Source of the DNA: an uncultured Sunxiuqinia sp.
Lineage (GTDB): Bacteria > Bacteroidota > Bacteroidia > Bacteroidales > Prolixibacteraceae
Length of the DNA stretch: 52,124 bases
Reading direction: 5' to 3'
Assembly (NCBI RefSeq): GCF_947495665.1
Contig: NZ_CANLZV010000021.1
Span: 1 to 52,124 of the forward strand
Translations under genes and position numbers: made by a program
Shown here: in pieces, positions 42,502 to 50,344 of the stretch
Layout of the letters: each line of letters starts with the position of its first letter
Numbering within the stretch: the stretch's first letter is position 1
The notes under the pieces: model-generated
Seen by the model: only the letters and a program-made list of their open reading frames with translations
What the model was told of the DNA's origin: nothing
Database searches by the model: none

Positions 42502-43728
42502 TTACGGCTCTGATAGGCTGGTAATTTTTTCAGCAACCTGCCACAAATCCCAGTCGCCATAGTATTCCAAGGAGTTCCCACAATGAACGATGATTACTTC
42601 CTGTGAGGGAATCACATAAATGTTTTGCCCAAGGTTGCCCGAAGCGGCAAATTGAAAGGTGGAATCACAGTTGGCATGCCCCCACCACTGAAAGTTGTAA
42701 TAGGTTCGTTTACACCCTTCACCAAACCAGTCGGGATAGCTATTCCGAGGAATATTTTTATTCTCACGGGTTGATTCCACCACCCAGTCTTCCGAAACGA
42801 TTTGCCGGCCGTTCCAGTTTCCATGATGCAAATAGAGACGTCCAAATCGTGCATAATCAATAGCCCGCGCAATAAGGCGACTGGGCATGTATTCGAAGCC
42901 TGACTTCTGGCTGTCGATGGAAAAAAGAGCGTCGTATTCCATTATTTTACCCCATAACTTCTCCTCCAGGTAGGCAGATACGGTTTTGTTGGTTGCCCTT
43001 TCGATGATTAAGCCCAGGTAGCTGGTGTTGTAGTTACAATATTGAAAGGCCTGCCCCGGCTCCGACGCAATTTCGACATCTTTCAAGAGCAACTTTCGGA
43101 CATTGTTGTGGTAGTACCCCACCGCTTCGTCGTGCCAGGGTAAATGAATGTAAGTGCCCGGAAAGTACCCTGTGAAGTATTTAAGGCCCGATCGCATTTC
43201 GAGCAAATGCCGGATCGTAATTTTTTCAAAGTCCGGATCCCGTTCCTTCAGCTCCGGAATATAGCGGGTCATCGGATCATTGATTCCTCCAATAAAACCA
43301 TCATCAATGGCTGCTCCTATCAAAAACGAGATAAACGATTTGGCCATGGACTGAGAATGAAAATAAGACTCCCGGTAAAAATCGTTAAAGTACTTTTCGT
43401 ATAGAATGGTATCTCTGCGGATAAAAATCAGGGCGGTGGTTTGCGATTTTTCAGCCCATTCATCAAAGGTTTCCATCCCTGACCCTACAACCCGGTCGTG
43501 AAACAAACCTTCGACATAATCTTCATCCAATTGCTTTTGGAACTGAAAAACATCTTCAGCCCCTTGAATGACCCGGTTGTCAAAATATTGGTAGTCGTAA
43601 ACATCAGCAACATTCATGCTTACCAGGCGGTACACATACACCGGAGAATAAGCAATGGCCAAGGCGCCAAAAAACAGCACCAGCAACACCACAGGGCTTA
43701 GTAAAAGAAGTATAATTACCTTTTTCAT
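42502..43728 (-). CDS. Serine hydrolase, beta-lactamase class C / penicillin-binding-like family
   Basis: A 408-residue protein with an N-terminal membrane anchor or uncleaved signal (residues 4-26). YFHSQSMAKSF contains the SxxK catalytic motif, YCNYNTSYLGLIIE gives the YxN, and QFAASGNLGQNIYVIP near the end resembles the class C third motif region. Such proteins hydrolyse esters or peptides at the envelope; the exact substrate is not predictable. It is monocistronic, convergent with gnd. Confidence 0.88.
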   Translation of the reverse strand: MKKVIILLLLSPVVLLVLFFGALAIAYSPVYVYRLVSMNVADVYDYQYFDNRVIQGAEDVFQFQKQLDEDYVEGLFHDRVVGSGMETFDEWAEKSQTTALIFIRRDTILYEKYFNDFYRESYFHSQSMAKSFISFLIGAAIDDGFIGGINDPMTRYIPELKERDPDFEKITIRHLLEMRSGLKYFTGYFPGTYIHLPWHDEAVGYYHNNVRKLLLKDVEIASEPGQAFQYCNYNTSYLGLIIERATNKTVSAYLEEKLWGKIMEYDALFSIDSQKSGFEYMPSRLIARAIDYARFGRLYLHHGNWNGRQIVSEDWVVESTRENKNIPRNSYPDWFGEGCKRTYYNFQWWGHANCDSTFQFAASGNLGQNIYVIPSQEVIIVHCGNSLEYYGDWDLWQVAEKITSLSEP

Positions 43729-43965
43729 TGGCTTAATTTTAGAAAGGAACCCAATTTTTCAATTCCTGGACTTGGAGTCTTCGACCGGTAAAGTCATCAG
43801 AATCACCCCAATATAAGAAATTACATCCTAAGACTAATCGTAATTTGCACTTAACTTGCAATCACACAGTCAACAAGCCACGCTTCGGGTACAAGGCTTG
43901 TTTTCTCCTTGGTCAATCTGAAATTTTTTGGAAACAAACTATTGCAGAAAACTAAAAAAGCTTTT

Positions 43966-43982
43966 ACTTTGTATTTCAAAGT
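43966..43982. promoter_or_regulatory. Operator copy 1 before the membrane/HTH gene pair
   Basis: ACTTTG-tattt-CAAAGT is a perfect inverted repeat followed by ACTTTCAAA, ending 16 bp before the start at 43999. The same pattern recurs at 44938 before creD, with the HTH gene between. It is the probable autoregulatory site of that winged-helix protein. Confidence 0.65.
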
Positions 43983-43998
43983 ACTTTCAAATCAGACT

Positions 43999-44622
43999 AT
44001 GAAAACGACCGATCACTACCTGGACGAGATCAAAGAGATCAAGAAAATGATGGAACAGTCAACCCGATTCCTGTCGCTAAGCGGATTGTCGGGCGTTCTC
44101 ATTGGCGTGTATGCCCTAATTGGCTCCTTCATGGCCTATAAAATGATTTACTTGCCCGGTCCTCTGGAATACCGAAAAGTTTATGCCAATCAAATAACAA
44201 CGGAATTGTTTCTACTGGCAGCCGGCCTGCTGCTTGTTTCCTTGTCGACCGTTGTTTGGCTTACGTTCTCCAAAATAAGAAAGACGAACCAAAAATTCTG
44301 GTCTGCCGGCTCGCGGCGCTTGCTCATCAATTTAGCCATTCCGCTGATTACCGGCGGCATCCTGATTTTAATTTTCTCCTACCGGGGCGTTTACGCGGTT
44401 GTGGCTCCCTTCTGCCTGGTTTTTTATGGCTTGGCTTTGGTCAATGCCGCCAAATACACCCGACAGGAAATTTTCTACATGGGGCTCGTTGAAATTGGCC
44501 TGGGCTTGCTTTCGGCTTTGTTTCCCGGCATCGGACTCATTTTTTGGGCCCTGGGCTTTGGGCTTGTTCATCTGATTTATGGAACAGTCATGCATTTTCG
44601 CTATGACAGAAAAACAGAGTAA
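43999..44622 (+). CDS. Membrane protein of unknown function, four to six helices
   Basis: A 207-residue protein starting at the ATG at 43999; a longer frame from 43909 would run through the operator and is less likely. After a soluble N-terminus (MKTTDHYLDEIKEIKKMMEQ) hydrophobic segments occur at ~residues 30-50, 74-95, 112-132, 137-155 and 170-198. The family is known from HTH/creD neighbourhoods in Bacteroidota but has no assigned function. It ends 2 bp before the HTH gene, so the two are co-translated. Confidence 0.75.
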   Translation: MKTTDHYLDEIKEIKKMMEQSTRFLSLSGLSGVLIGVYALIGSFMAYKMIYLPGPLEYRKVYANQITTELFLLAAGLLLVSLSTVVWLTFSKIRKTNQKFWSAGSRRLLINLAIPLITGGILILIFSYRGVYAVVAPFCLVFYGLALVNAAKYTRQEIFYMGLVEIGLGLLSALFPGIGLIFWALGFGLVHLIYGTVMHFRYDRKTE

Positions 44623-44624
44623 GC

Positions 44625-44921
44625 GTGAAAAACATCATTCAAAATCTGGATAAAGCATTTGAAAACAAGTTGCGGCTAGGCATCATGTCCATTCTTTCGG
44701 TCAATGCATCCATCTCTTACAACAGCCTGAAAGAGACCCTGGAAGCCACTGACGGAAACCTGGCGAGTCACTTAAAACACCTCGAAAAGGTGGGCTACCT
44801 CTCGGTGACCAAAAGCTTTATCAACCGCAAGCCCAACACGGAGTATTCCATTACGGAAAGCGGAAAAGCAGCCTTCGAAAAACATTTAGCGGCCCTTGAA
44901 GCCATCATTAAAGGCTTGTAA
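44625..44921 (+). CDS. Winged-helix transcriptional regulator (HTH_34, MarR/ArsR-like)
   Basis: A 98-residue single-domain regulator: LRLGIMSILSVNASISYNSLKETLEATDGNLASHLKHLEKVGYLSVTKSFINRKPNTEYSITESG shows the recognition helix (DGNLASHLKHL) and beta-wing. It probably binds CTTTG-n5-CAAAG sites found before its own unit and before creD, silencing both. The start codon is GTG (44625), 2 bp after the preceding stop. Confidence 0.88.
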   Translation: MKNIIQNLDKAFENKLRLGIMSILSVNASISYNSLKETLEATDGNLASHLKHLEKVGYLSVTKSFINRKPNTEYSITESGKAAFEKHLAALEAIIKGL

Positions 44922-44937
44922 TTTTTTTTACCTGTCC

Positions 44938-44953
44938 ACTTTGAAATGCAAAG
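44938..44953. promoter_or_regulatory. Operator copy 2 before creD
   Basis: ACTTTG-aaatg-CAAAG followed by CACTTTAAA reproduces the architecture of copy 1 (inverted repeat CTTTG/CAAAG with 5-bp spacer, then yACTTTnAAA). It lies 26 bp before the creD start. Confidence 0.65.
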
Positions 44954-44979
44954 CACTTTAAACCATAAACAATTCAAAC

Positions 44980-46298
44980 ATGAAAACACAACAATTCCTG
45001 GAAGAAAAAACAAAAAGTAAAAGCTTCAGATTTAGTGTCAAACTGATGACCATTGGCTTCATCATTTTGATTTTGCTGATTCCAAAAATGATGATTATGG
45101 GCGTGATTCATGAGCGCAAAATGACCTCGGAATCAGCGCAGATGGAAGTGCACCGGTCGTGGTCGTACGAACAGACCGTCCGCGGGCCCATTCTCAGTAT
45201 TCCCTACATCGAAAAGATTGTGGATAAGGACGGAGAACTGGTTAAAGAAGACATCACGAATATCACCTGCTTCCCAAAACACTGAATGTTCAGGGCGAAC
45301 TTTTTCCCAAAGAACTGAACCGGAGCATTTACCACAGCATTGTTTATGAGAGCGAGCTTCAAATCAACGGTCATTTTGAGAAGCCGGATCTGGCAAGTTT
45401 TGGCATTAAGCCCGAAGATGTCAAGTGGGATCAGGTTCGGCTATCGCTGGCTGTGGGCGACCTACGCGGCATCAGTTCGGCGGTAGCCCTGAAGTGGAAC
45501 AACCGGACAATCCCCTTCTCCCCCGGCATGACAACCCAATTGCTGGGCAACAATGGCATTTCACTGACCCTGGCACAAAACGATATCCAGAACATGCCGG
45601 CTGACTTTGCCATCCAGCTCCAGCTTAAAGGCTCCAGTGCCATTTCCTTTGCGCCACTGGGCGAAACAACCCTTGTCAACTTGGCTTCAAACTGGAACGA
45701 TCCCAGCTTTAAGGGGCTGTTTTTACCAACCGAACGTAGCATCAGCGAGAAAGGGTTTACAGCCCAGTGGAAGGTGTTGAACTACAACCGTGATTTTCCG
45801 CAGCACTGGACCAACAATGCCTACGACCTGAAGACAAGCGACTTTGGGGTCACCCTGGTTGACATGGCCGACCACTACCAGAAAAACGAGCGAAGCGCCA
45901 AATATGGCATCCTGATTATCGTTTTCGTCTTCCTGTCCTTCTTTTTAAATGAAATCATTACCAAGCAGCGCGTTCATCCCTTTCAATACATTTTGGTGGG
46001 TTTTGCCCTGCTCATTTTCTACCTGCTGCTGCTTTCCTTCTCCGAGCATGTTGGGTTTAACCGGGCCTACCTAATCTCTGCCTTGTCGGTTATTGCCATG
46101 GTGCTTGCCTATTCGCGGTCCTTCCTAAAAACCTGGCTCAGCTCCCTGACCTTAACCGGAATTTTATCCCTGGTTTTCCTCTTCATCTTCATCCTGCTGC
46201 AACTCGAATCGTTTGCGCTGTTGGTTGGAAGCATCGGCCTGTTCCTGATTTTAGGACTCACCATGTTCTTCACCCGAAAAATCAACTGGTACGAATAA
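44980..46298 (+). pseudogene. creD: CreD-family inner-membrane protein, disrupted by a frameshift
   Basis: The first frame (44980-45285) encodes the CreD N-terminus: a membrane helix, IPKMMIMGVIHERKMTSESA, and RGPILSIPYI. It ends in an out-of-frame stop. From ~45266 the next frame continues without interruption (LPKTLNVQGELFPKELN, WNDPSFKGLFLPTERS, FTAQWKVLNYNRDFP) into the C-terminal membrane helices and ends at 46298. Joined, the length (~439 residues) is normal for CreD. A single missing base near 45262-45268 (ACCTGC where ACCCTGC would keep the frame) explains it. CreD is linked to envelope stress and beta-lactam response. Either a pseudogene or a sequence error. Confidence 0.88.
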
Positions 46299-46321
46299 GA
46301 CCTGCCCTTTCTCCATATTCC

Positions 46322-46357
46322 TGCCTGACCGGATGACTCGAGTTGTCCGGTCAGGCA
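46322..46357. terminator. Long palindromic hairpin between convergent creD and beta-barrel genes
   Basis: TGCCTGACCGGA (46322-46333) and TCCGGTCAGGCA (46346-46357) form a perfect 12-bp stem, with a further palindrome (ACTCGAGT) in the 12-nt centre. It lies between two convergent genes and probably serves both as a terminator, although only short A/T runs follow. Confidence 0.65.
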
Positions 46358-46369
46358 ACTGAAAACGAA

Positions 46370-47035
46370 TTATTGGGGTAAGCGATACTTTATTCCAAGG
46401 GCAATTGAAAACCCATAGTGCCTCAGTTGGTAGCCGTCAAAATAGCCGGAATTCGAAAAAGTGGTGAAACTGTGCTTGTAACTGAAGCTTGAACAAAGAA
46501 TAAGGCGTTCAGACAAATCCGTTTCAATACCCAATTCGCCAATACCTCCCAAATCAAACTGAGTGACATAATCCTTGTGATCAACGGTCTCCCACCCTGT
46601 GATCATCCCATTGTCATCAAAGCCTGGAACGGTAATTTCGGCCTTCATTACAAGAGCGGGAACAATGCCAATTTTCGGAATTAGTCGCACTCGATTTCCG
46701 AATACATAGCCAAATTTCAGGGGAAAACTCAAATAGTCGTAGTTCATTTCGGTCTTGATCTCTCCGGTATACACCCCGTTGTCATCCATGAGGTAAAATT
46801 TATCCTTAATGCCTCGCTGAGCATACAAAATGTCCAAGCCAAACCGGTATTTATCGTTCAGCAGCCAATCATAAGTTAGCCCGCCTATCCATCCGGTCCT
46901 GAATGTTGTATTTTCAAAACTTTCGTTCGAGCTGAAATTAGTCAGATTTACCCCTCCCTGGATTCCGATCAGGTGCTTTTGCCCTAAAGCCACTGATGAA
47001 ACCAGAAAAAAGAACAGGATGATAAAGTGTCTCAT
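46370..47035 (-). CDS. Outer-membrane beta-barrel protein (PorT/OMP_b-brl_2-like)
   Basis: A 221-residue protein with a signal peptide (residues 1-18, SSVALGQ). IGIQGGVNLTNFSS, alternating aromatic strands (YRFGLDILYAQRGIKDKF, YDYLSFPLKFGYVFGN, RLIPKIGIVPALVM) and the terminal YGFSIALGIKYRL are typical of small Bacteroidota barrel proteins. It resembles the porin-like PorT family, but no specific role can be assigned. Transcribed alone. Confidence 0.8.
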   Translation of the reverse strand: MRHFIILFFFLVSSVALGQKHLIGIQGGVNLTNFSSNESFENTTFRTGWIGGLTYDWLLNDKYRFGLDILYAQRGIKDKFYLMDDNGVYTGEIKTEMNYDYLSFPLKFGYVFGNRVRLIPKIGIVPALVMKAEITVPGFDDNGMITGWETVDHKDYVTQFDLGGIGELGIETDLSERLILCSSFSYKHSFTTFSNSGYFDGYQLRHYGFSIALGIKYRLPQ

Positions 47036-47156
47036 TAGTATCTGTTTTTAAGTTGTTCCAACATTACAGCATGTTACCTTCCCGGGTTGGCTCCAATAAT
47101 CGCCCCATCCAGTCGTACAATCTTCGCTTTCAGAGCATAGCAAGACCACAGATCCT

Positions 47157-47195
47157 CCCCCTCGGCACCGCTTCGCTAAGACGAGGGGAGTTGGG
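47157..47195. repeat. Palindromic interspersed repeat, copy 1
   Basis: A ~39-bp element with CCCCCTCG and CGAGGGG arms around GCACCGCTTCGCTAAGA, followed by AGTTGGG. A near-identical copy lies at 50298-50337, one G longer. GC-rich and palindromic, it is REP-like. The surrounding 230-bp gap (47036-47266) shows no gene. Confidence 0.85.
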
Positions 47196-47266
47196 TAGAG
47201 TCAGCAAGAAAGAAATGAACTGATTTCTAGTATTTAGCATAACTCTAATCATCTAAATACTCAATC

Positions 47267-47566
47267 TCATTTTAGTTCTCCTTTAGTATCTAGATGTTCA
47301 TATTTATCCGCAGCTATTTCTAATAATTCTTCTTTTTTCTCTGAGCTAATATCCATCCTCTCCAACATATCCACTAATTGTATCCATTGAGTTCCAAGAT
47401 CCATAGAGGAATCATAGCCATAACCAATCGCAACCAACGCCCTATCCAACTCATAAATCGATGCTTGAGAAAGTTTAGGGATATTCATATTAAGTGTCTC
47501 TATTGTTGCATTCACAATGCAGCATAATTTTCCTAACTCATAGGGTGGTTCTTTTGTAAATTTCAT
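47267..47566 (-). CDS. Hypothetical protein, 99 residues
   Basis: No family recognised. The protein is acidic, soluble and mostly helical (NATIETLNMNIPKLS, WIQLVDMLERMDISSEKKEELLEIAADKY). No signal peptide. It is preceded and followed by ~180-230 bp of non-coding DNA and lies next to a palindromic repeat, like other orphans in this part of the window. It reads as a real gene because of consistent composition, but nothing can be said of its function. Confidence 0.6.
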   Translation of the reverse strand: MKFTKEPPYELGKLCCIVNATIETLNMNIPKLSQASIYELDRALVAIGYGYDSSMDLGTQWIQLVDMLERMDISSEKKEELLEIAADKYEHLDTKGELK

Positions 47567-47750
47567 TTTCTTCTGATTTAATTAGTTTCCATTTTGATAT
47601 TTTCAATACAACTTTTCACTTATCTTCTCTAATGTCAATTAGGAATCGAGTCTCATCACAATTCAGCGAAAACTTCCAACAACTGCCTCACTATTGCTCA
47701 GGCAACTGAATACTGACCGTCATAATAAAGCTCAATTCCTAGCCTATAGC

Positions 47751-48929
47751 CTAAAGGTTTGCCTCCAAAACCTGCCTGACTTCAGCCGCTTCCGGACTTA
47801 CCAAAACAACCTTACCGGCTTTGTCAACCAGTATACAGGTTCCACCAGCCTTTTCAATGCCATAGTGTTCATTCAATCTGGAGTCAAGTTCCGGCTTATC
47901 AATCAGGGTTAACCAAGGATGCTGCTCTTTTTCCAAAAGCTTTTCCACCTTGCCTATTTCTTCATATTTTGAAGCAACACTAACAACCGTAAAGCCCCGA
48001 TCTTTGTAGTCCTCAAACACGGTTTTCATGTCACGGCTTTTGGAGATACACGAACCACACCATGGAGCCCAAATATTGATAAGCGCGTATTTCCCTTTGA
48101 TCTCATCTGAAAGCGTATATTCCCTCTCATTGAAGTCAGGTAAGGTGAAATCGAAAAAATCCCCTCCTGGCTTCATGTTCTCCATACTCCACAGAATTTC
48201 GTTACTGTATTTTGTGTAAACATGCTTCTTAAACTTCGACGCGTATCGCTTCTGCAAAGCACTGAGTTCGTCAAAATTGAAGGTTTTCGTTGCATATTTG
48301 CTCACTCTAATGGCTTGAATTAACAAATAGTAATTCGGAATCGTCAAATTCGACGCTATCCGCTCAATGCCCCTACCTTCAATCATTCTCATCACAGAAT
48401 CATTTTTAGCCACAAGTCTTTTGGCGGCTACGCTTAGCCCTTCACCCGATGGACTAAAATAATTCTTGCTATTCTGCAATACTTGCAAGCTATCCCGAAT
48501 TTGTTTTGTTTTGGTGCGAACCTCATCCATCTTTAGCTTCACAGCCACCGCAAATTGCTGATTATCCTCTCCTCCCTCAATCAGATTTTTTGCATGATCC
48601 TCCATGGGGTAAAGCTCCATTTCCAGCGTTCCATTGGTGGTAAAAAAAATAATTGGGCGCGATCGTCCTTGCTTATATTCATCCTCGAATATGAGCGTAT
48701 AAGCTTCCACATCGGTATAGTTAATCTCATAATGAAAGCTGCCGTCCTGAATGGGAATAAGCGCCACAGAGCGTGAACGAGAGTCCTCAAAAGCCTTTGT
48801 CAGCCGGAGATGGGTACTCTTTGGACGATTGATTACTTTTCCTTTAATCACGCAGGTCTTTTCTGGGGGTGTGCAGGCGGCAACCAACAGCACCAGACCA
48901 ATAAATACCAAGAGAATTTTAATTTTCAT
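47751..48929 (-). CDS. TlpA-like thioredoxin-fold lipoprotein with DUF4369-type N-terminus
   Basis: A ~392-residue periplasmic or outer-membrane lipoprotein; start ATG 48929 places LLVAACTPP as the lipobox. Residues ~25-130 resemble DUF4369 (CVIKGKVINRPKSTHLRLTK). The C-terminal thioredoxin domain (~265-392) has WAPWCGSCISKS with a CGSC redox motif, the cis-Pro region AGGTCILVDKAGKVV, and FTVVSVASKYEE. It probably reduces or isomerises disulphides in exported proteins. The 5' end of the longest frame (to 48983) is not favoured. Confidence 0.88.
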   Translation of the reverse strand: MKIKILLVFIGLVLLVAACTPPEKTCVIKGKVINRPKSTHLRLTKAFEDSRSRSVALIPIQDGSFHYEINYTDVEAYTLIFEDEYKQGRSRPIIFFTTNGTLEMELYPMEDHAKNLIEGGEDNQQFAVAVKLKMDEVRTKTKQIRDSLQVLQNSKNYFSPSGEGLSVAAKRLVAKNDSVMRMIEGRGIERIASNLTIPNYYLLIQAIRVSKYATKTFNFDELSALQKRYASKFKKHVYTKYSNEILWSMENMKPGGDFFDFTLPDFNEREYTLSDEIKGKYALINIWAPWCGSCISKSRDMKTVFEDYKDRGFTVVSVASKYEEIGKVEKLLEKEQHPWLTLIDKPELDSRLNEHYGIEKAGGTCILVDKAGKVVLVSPEAAEVRQVLEANL

Positions 48930-49134
48930 GTTAGGTTCAATTAATTTGATTCGTTTCTTTTCGCAATACGTATGTTGATTCATTTTCGTTCAAGATGGTC
49001 TTTAGGAGCGATGAGTCAATCTGACTTCAATAGTCGCGGTTCGGCTTTATTGAGTCTTAAAACCCTGCTAATGTTTGCTAGCGGGGCAGGCTAATCGATA
49101 CCAGCTGGCTTTTATTTCCTTCCTTCTGAAAGAG

Positions 49135-49626
49135 CTAATAATACAAGCCATTTTCCAGGATAGAGCTTATTGCTTTTTTCTCGTGTTGTATTAAAAGAGC
49201 ATATTTCTCTTTAGTTAGATTGCTTTTTACTCCAATGAACTTCATTTTATACTCGGCTAAAATTTCATTGAAAATCAATTTTACTCTGTCTAAATGGTAA
49301 TCTGAAGTAATTATTGTCAGGGTTGTATTCTTAAAATTCGATAAAATTGATTTTATTTTCACAGCATCATCAACAGTATTTGAGGATAAGGCAAATTCTA
49401 AGAAATCCTCTTCTGAGACGTCCTTTCTTAGCAGGTATTTTTTTGCATAACTAGCGTGAGAATAGTTTGACGTATTAAAATGTGTTCCCCACCCCCCTGT
49501 GCACAGTATCAATTTACCTTTTTCATACAGTTCTTCACAATAATCCAGTCTACTTTTGGCTATATCACTTAGTTCACCGGAAGGAGAATTGGGTGAGCCC
49601 AATACAATCAATATTTCTTTCATCAT
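49135..49626 (-). CDS. YdcF/SanA-family (DUF218) protein
   Basis: A 163-residue single-domain protein. ILIVLGSPNSPSGELSDIAKSRLDYCEELY, LILCTGGWG, SSNTVDDAVKIKSIL and LTIITSDYHLDRVKLIF are the DUF218 core motifs, including the conserved SxNT-D and SDYHLxR. No signal or membrane helix is present, unlike many ElyC/SanA members. The family is tied to envelope precursor metabolism or S-adenosylmethionine binding, but the role is unclear. It is one of several orphan genes between repeat elements. Confidence 0.82.
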   Translation of the reverse strand: MMKEILIVLGSPNSPSGELSDIAKSRLDYCEELYEKGKLILCTGGWGTHFNTSNYSHASYAKKYLLRKDVSEEDFLEFALSSNTVDDAVKIKSILSNFKNTTLTIITSDYHLDRVKLIFNEILAEYKMKFIGVKSNLTKEKYALLIQHEKKAISSILENGLYY

Positions 49627-49683
49627 ATCTTAAATAGTTCGCATTCAATACTAAAATTTAGGTGTCGTGCTTAAACTGGCAGG

Positions 49684-49747
49684 TAACGTTCCGCCGCTAT
49701 GTGCCGTAACCCATAGGGTATGGCATATGAGCGGCTGTTGTAGCACC
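49684..49747. repeat. attC-like imperfect palindrome beside an orphan gene
   Basis: TAACGTT (49684) is followed by GCCGCTATGTGCC (49693-49705) pairing with GGCATATGAGCGGC (49722-49735), with one bulged base and one G-U-type pair. A nested ACCC/GGGT stem sits in the loop, and the element ends in TGTTGTAGCACC (49736-49747). It abuts the stop codon of the 49748-50233 gene. A bulged long stem flanked by AAC/GTT boxes resembles a recombination site of cassette type. The terminal motif recurs inverted on the other side of the gene. Confidence 0.6.
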
Positions 49748-50233
49748 TTATTTATATTCATATTTACTCCGCCAAATATCTTCTCCTTTCAAAAAGTCAA
49801 GCAGTATTTCAGTCATTTGGTCAACCGTTTCGATTGGTTTTATCATCAGTATGTGGTCATCATCTGTCACAAGTCCAGAAGCCAATCCATCTTGTCCTAA
49901 ACTTCCACTTACATGCAAAGCCTTAAATCCATTACTATTTAAGTCCTCAAGTTGCACGATGTGAAATTCATTCCAGTTAATGGATTGCATCGTACTCTTA
50001 ATTAACTCTGAAGTCACATTTTTAGAAATAACTTTTTCATTTCCTCCAAAACCAGACGATACGGTCAGTCTTAGATTCCGTTCTTCTTGTCGGATTTCCT
50101 CACCCTGCTTTTCAATTCTATTTTCAACGTTTTCGGTTCTTTTTAAATTCCCTTTTGAACTCCAACTACTTAAAGTCAATATTCCAATTAAGGTTAAAAT
50201 TCCAATTGTTATGTAGGTATTCATTCTTTTCAC
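49748..50233 (-). CDS. Hypothetical membrane-anchored protein, 161 residues
   Basis: An N-terminal membrane helix or signal (TYITIGILTLIGILTLSSW) is followed by a charged coiled-coil-like segment (ENVENRIEKQGEEIRQEERNLRL). A C-terminal domain with FHIVQLEDLNSNGFKALHVSG, SGLVTDDDHILMIKPI and TEILLDFLKGEDIW follows. No family recognised. The start may be the GTG at 50233 or the ATG at 50224. The gene is bracketed by the inverted motif TGTTGTAGCAC / GTGCTACAACA, suggesting that it moves as a cassette. Confidence 0.65.
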   Translation of the reverse strand: MKRMNTYITIGILTLIGILTLSSWSSKGNLKRTENVENRIEKQGEEIRQEERNLRLTVSSGFGGNEKVISKNVTSELIKSTMQSINWNEFHIVQLEDLNSNGFKALHVSGSLGQDGLASGLVTDDDHILMIKPIETVDQMTEILLDFLKGEDIWRSKYEYK

Positions 50234-50249
50234 TAGATTTTGATTTAAT

Positions 50250-50287
50250 GTGCTACAACACTTGCATATCCAAAGTCATGTGGATAT
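50250..50287. repeat. Inverted counterpart of the cassette repeat
   Basis: GTGCTACAACA (50250-50260) is the exact reverse complement of TGTTGTAGCAC at 49736-49746. It is followed by ATATCC/GGATAT (50266-50271 with 50282-50287), a 6-bp stem with a 10-nt loop. The two motifs bracket the 161-residue gene. Confidence 0.6.
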
Positions 50288-50297
50288 ATCCGGTCTG

Positions 50298-50337
50298 CCC
50301 CCTCGGCACCGCTTCGCTAAGACGAGGGGGAGTTGGG
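50298..50337. repeat. Palindromic interspersed repeat, copy 2
   Basis: Same sequence as at 47157-47195 (CCCCCTCG..CGAGGGGG..AGTTGGG), in the same orientation, 3.1 kb apart. It directly follows the cassette-type repeat and precedes the stop of the OLD-family gene. Confidence 0.85.
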
Positions 50338-50344
50338 GCTGTAT

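Noticed and set aside
49684-49747. A true integron attC site
   Set aside because: The flanking boxes do not match the RYYYAAC/GTTRRRY consensus on both sides and no integrase is seen, so only attC-like is claimed.
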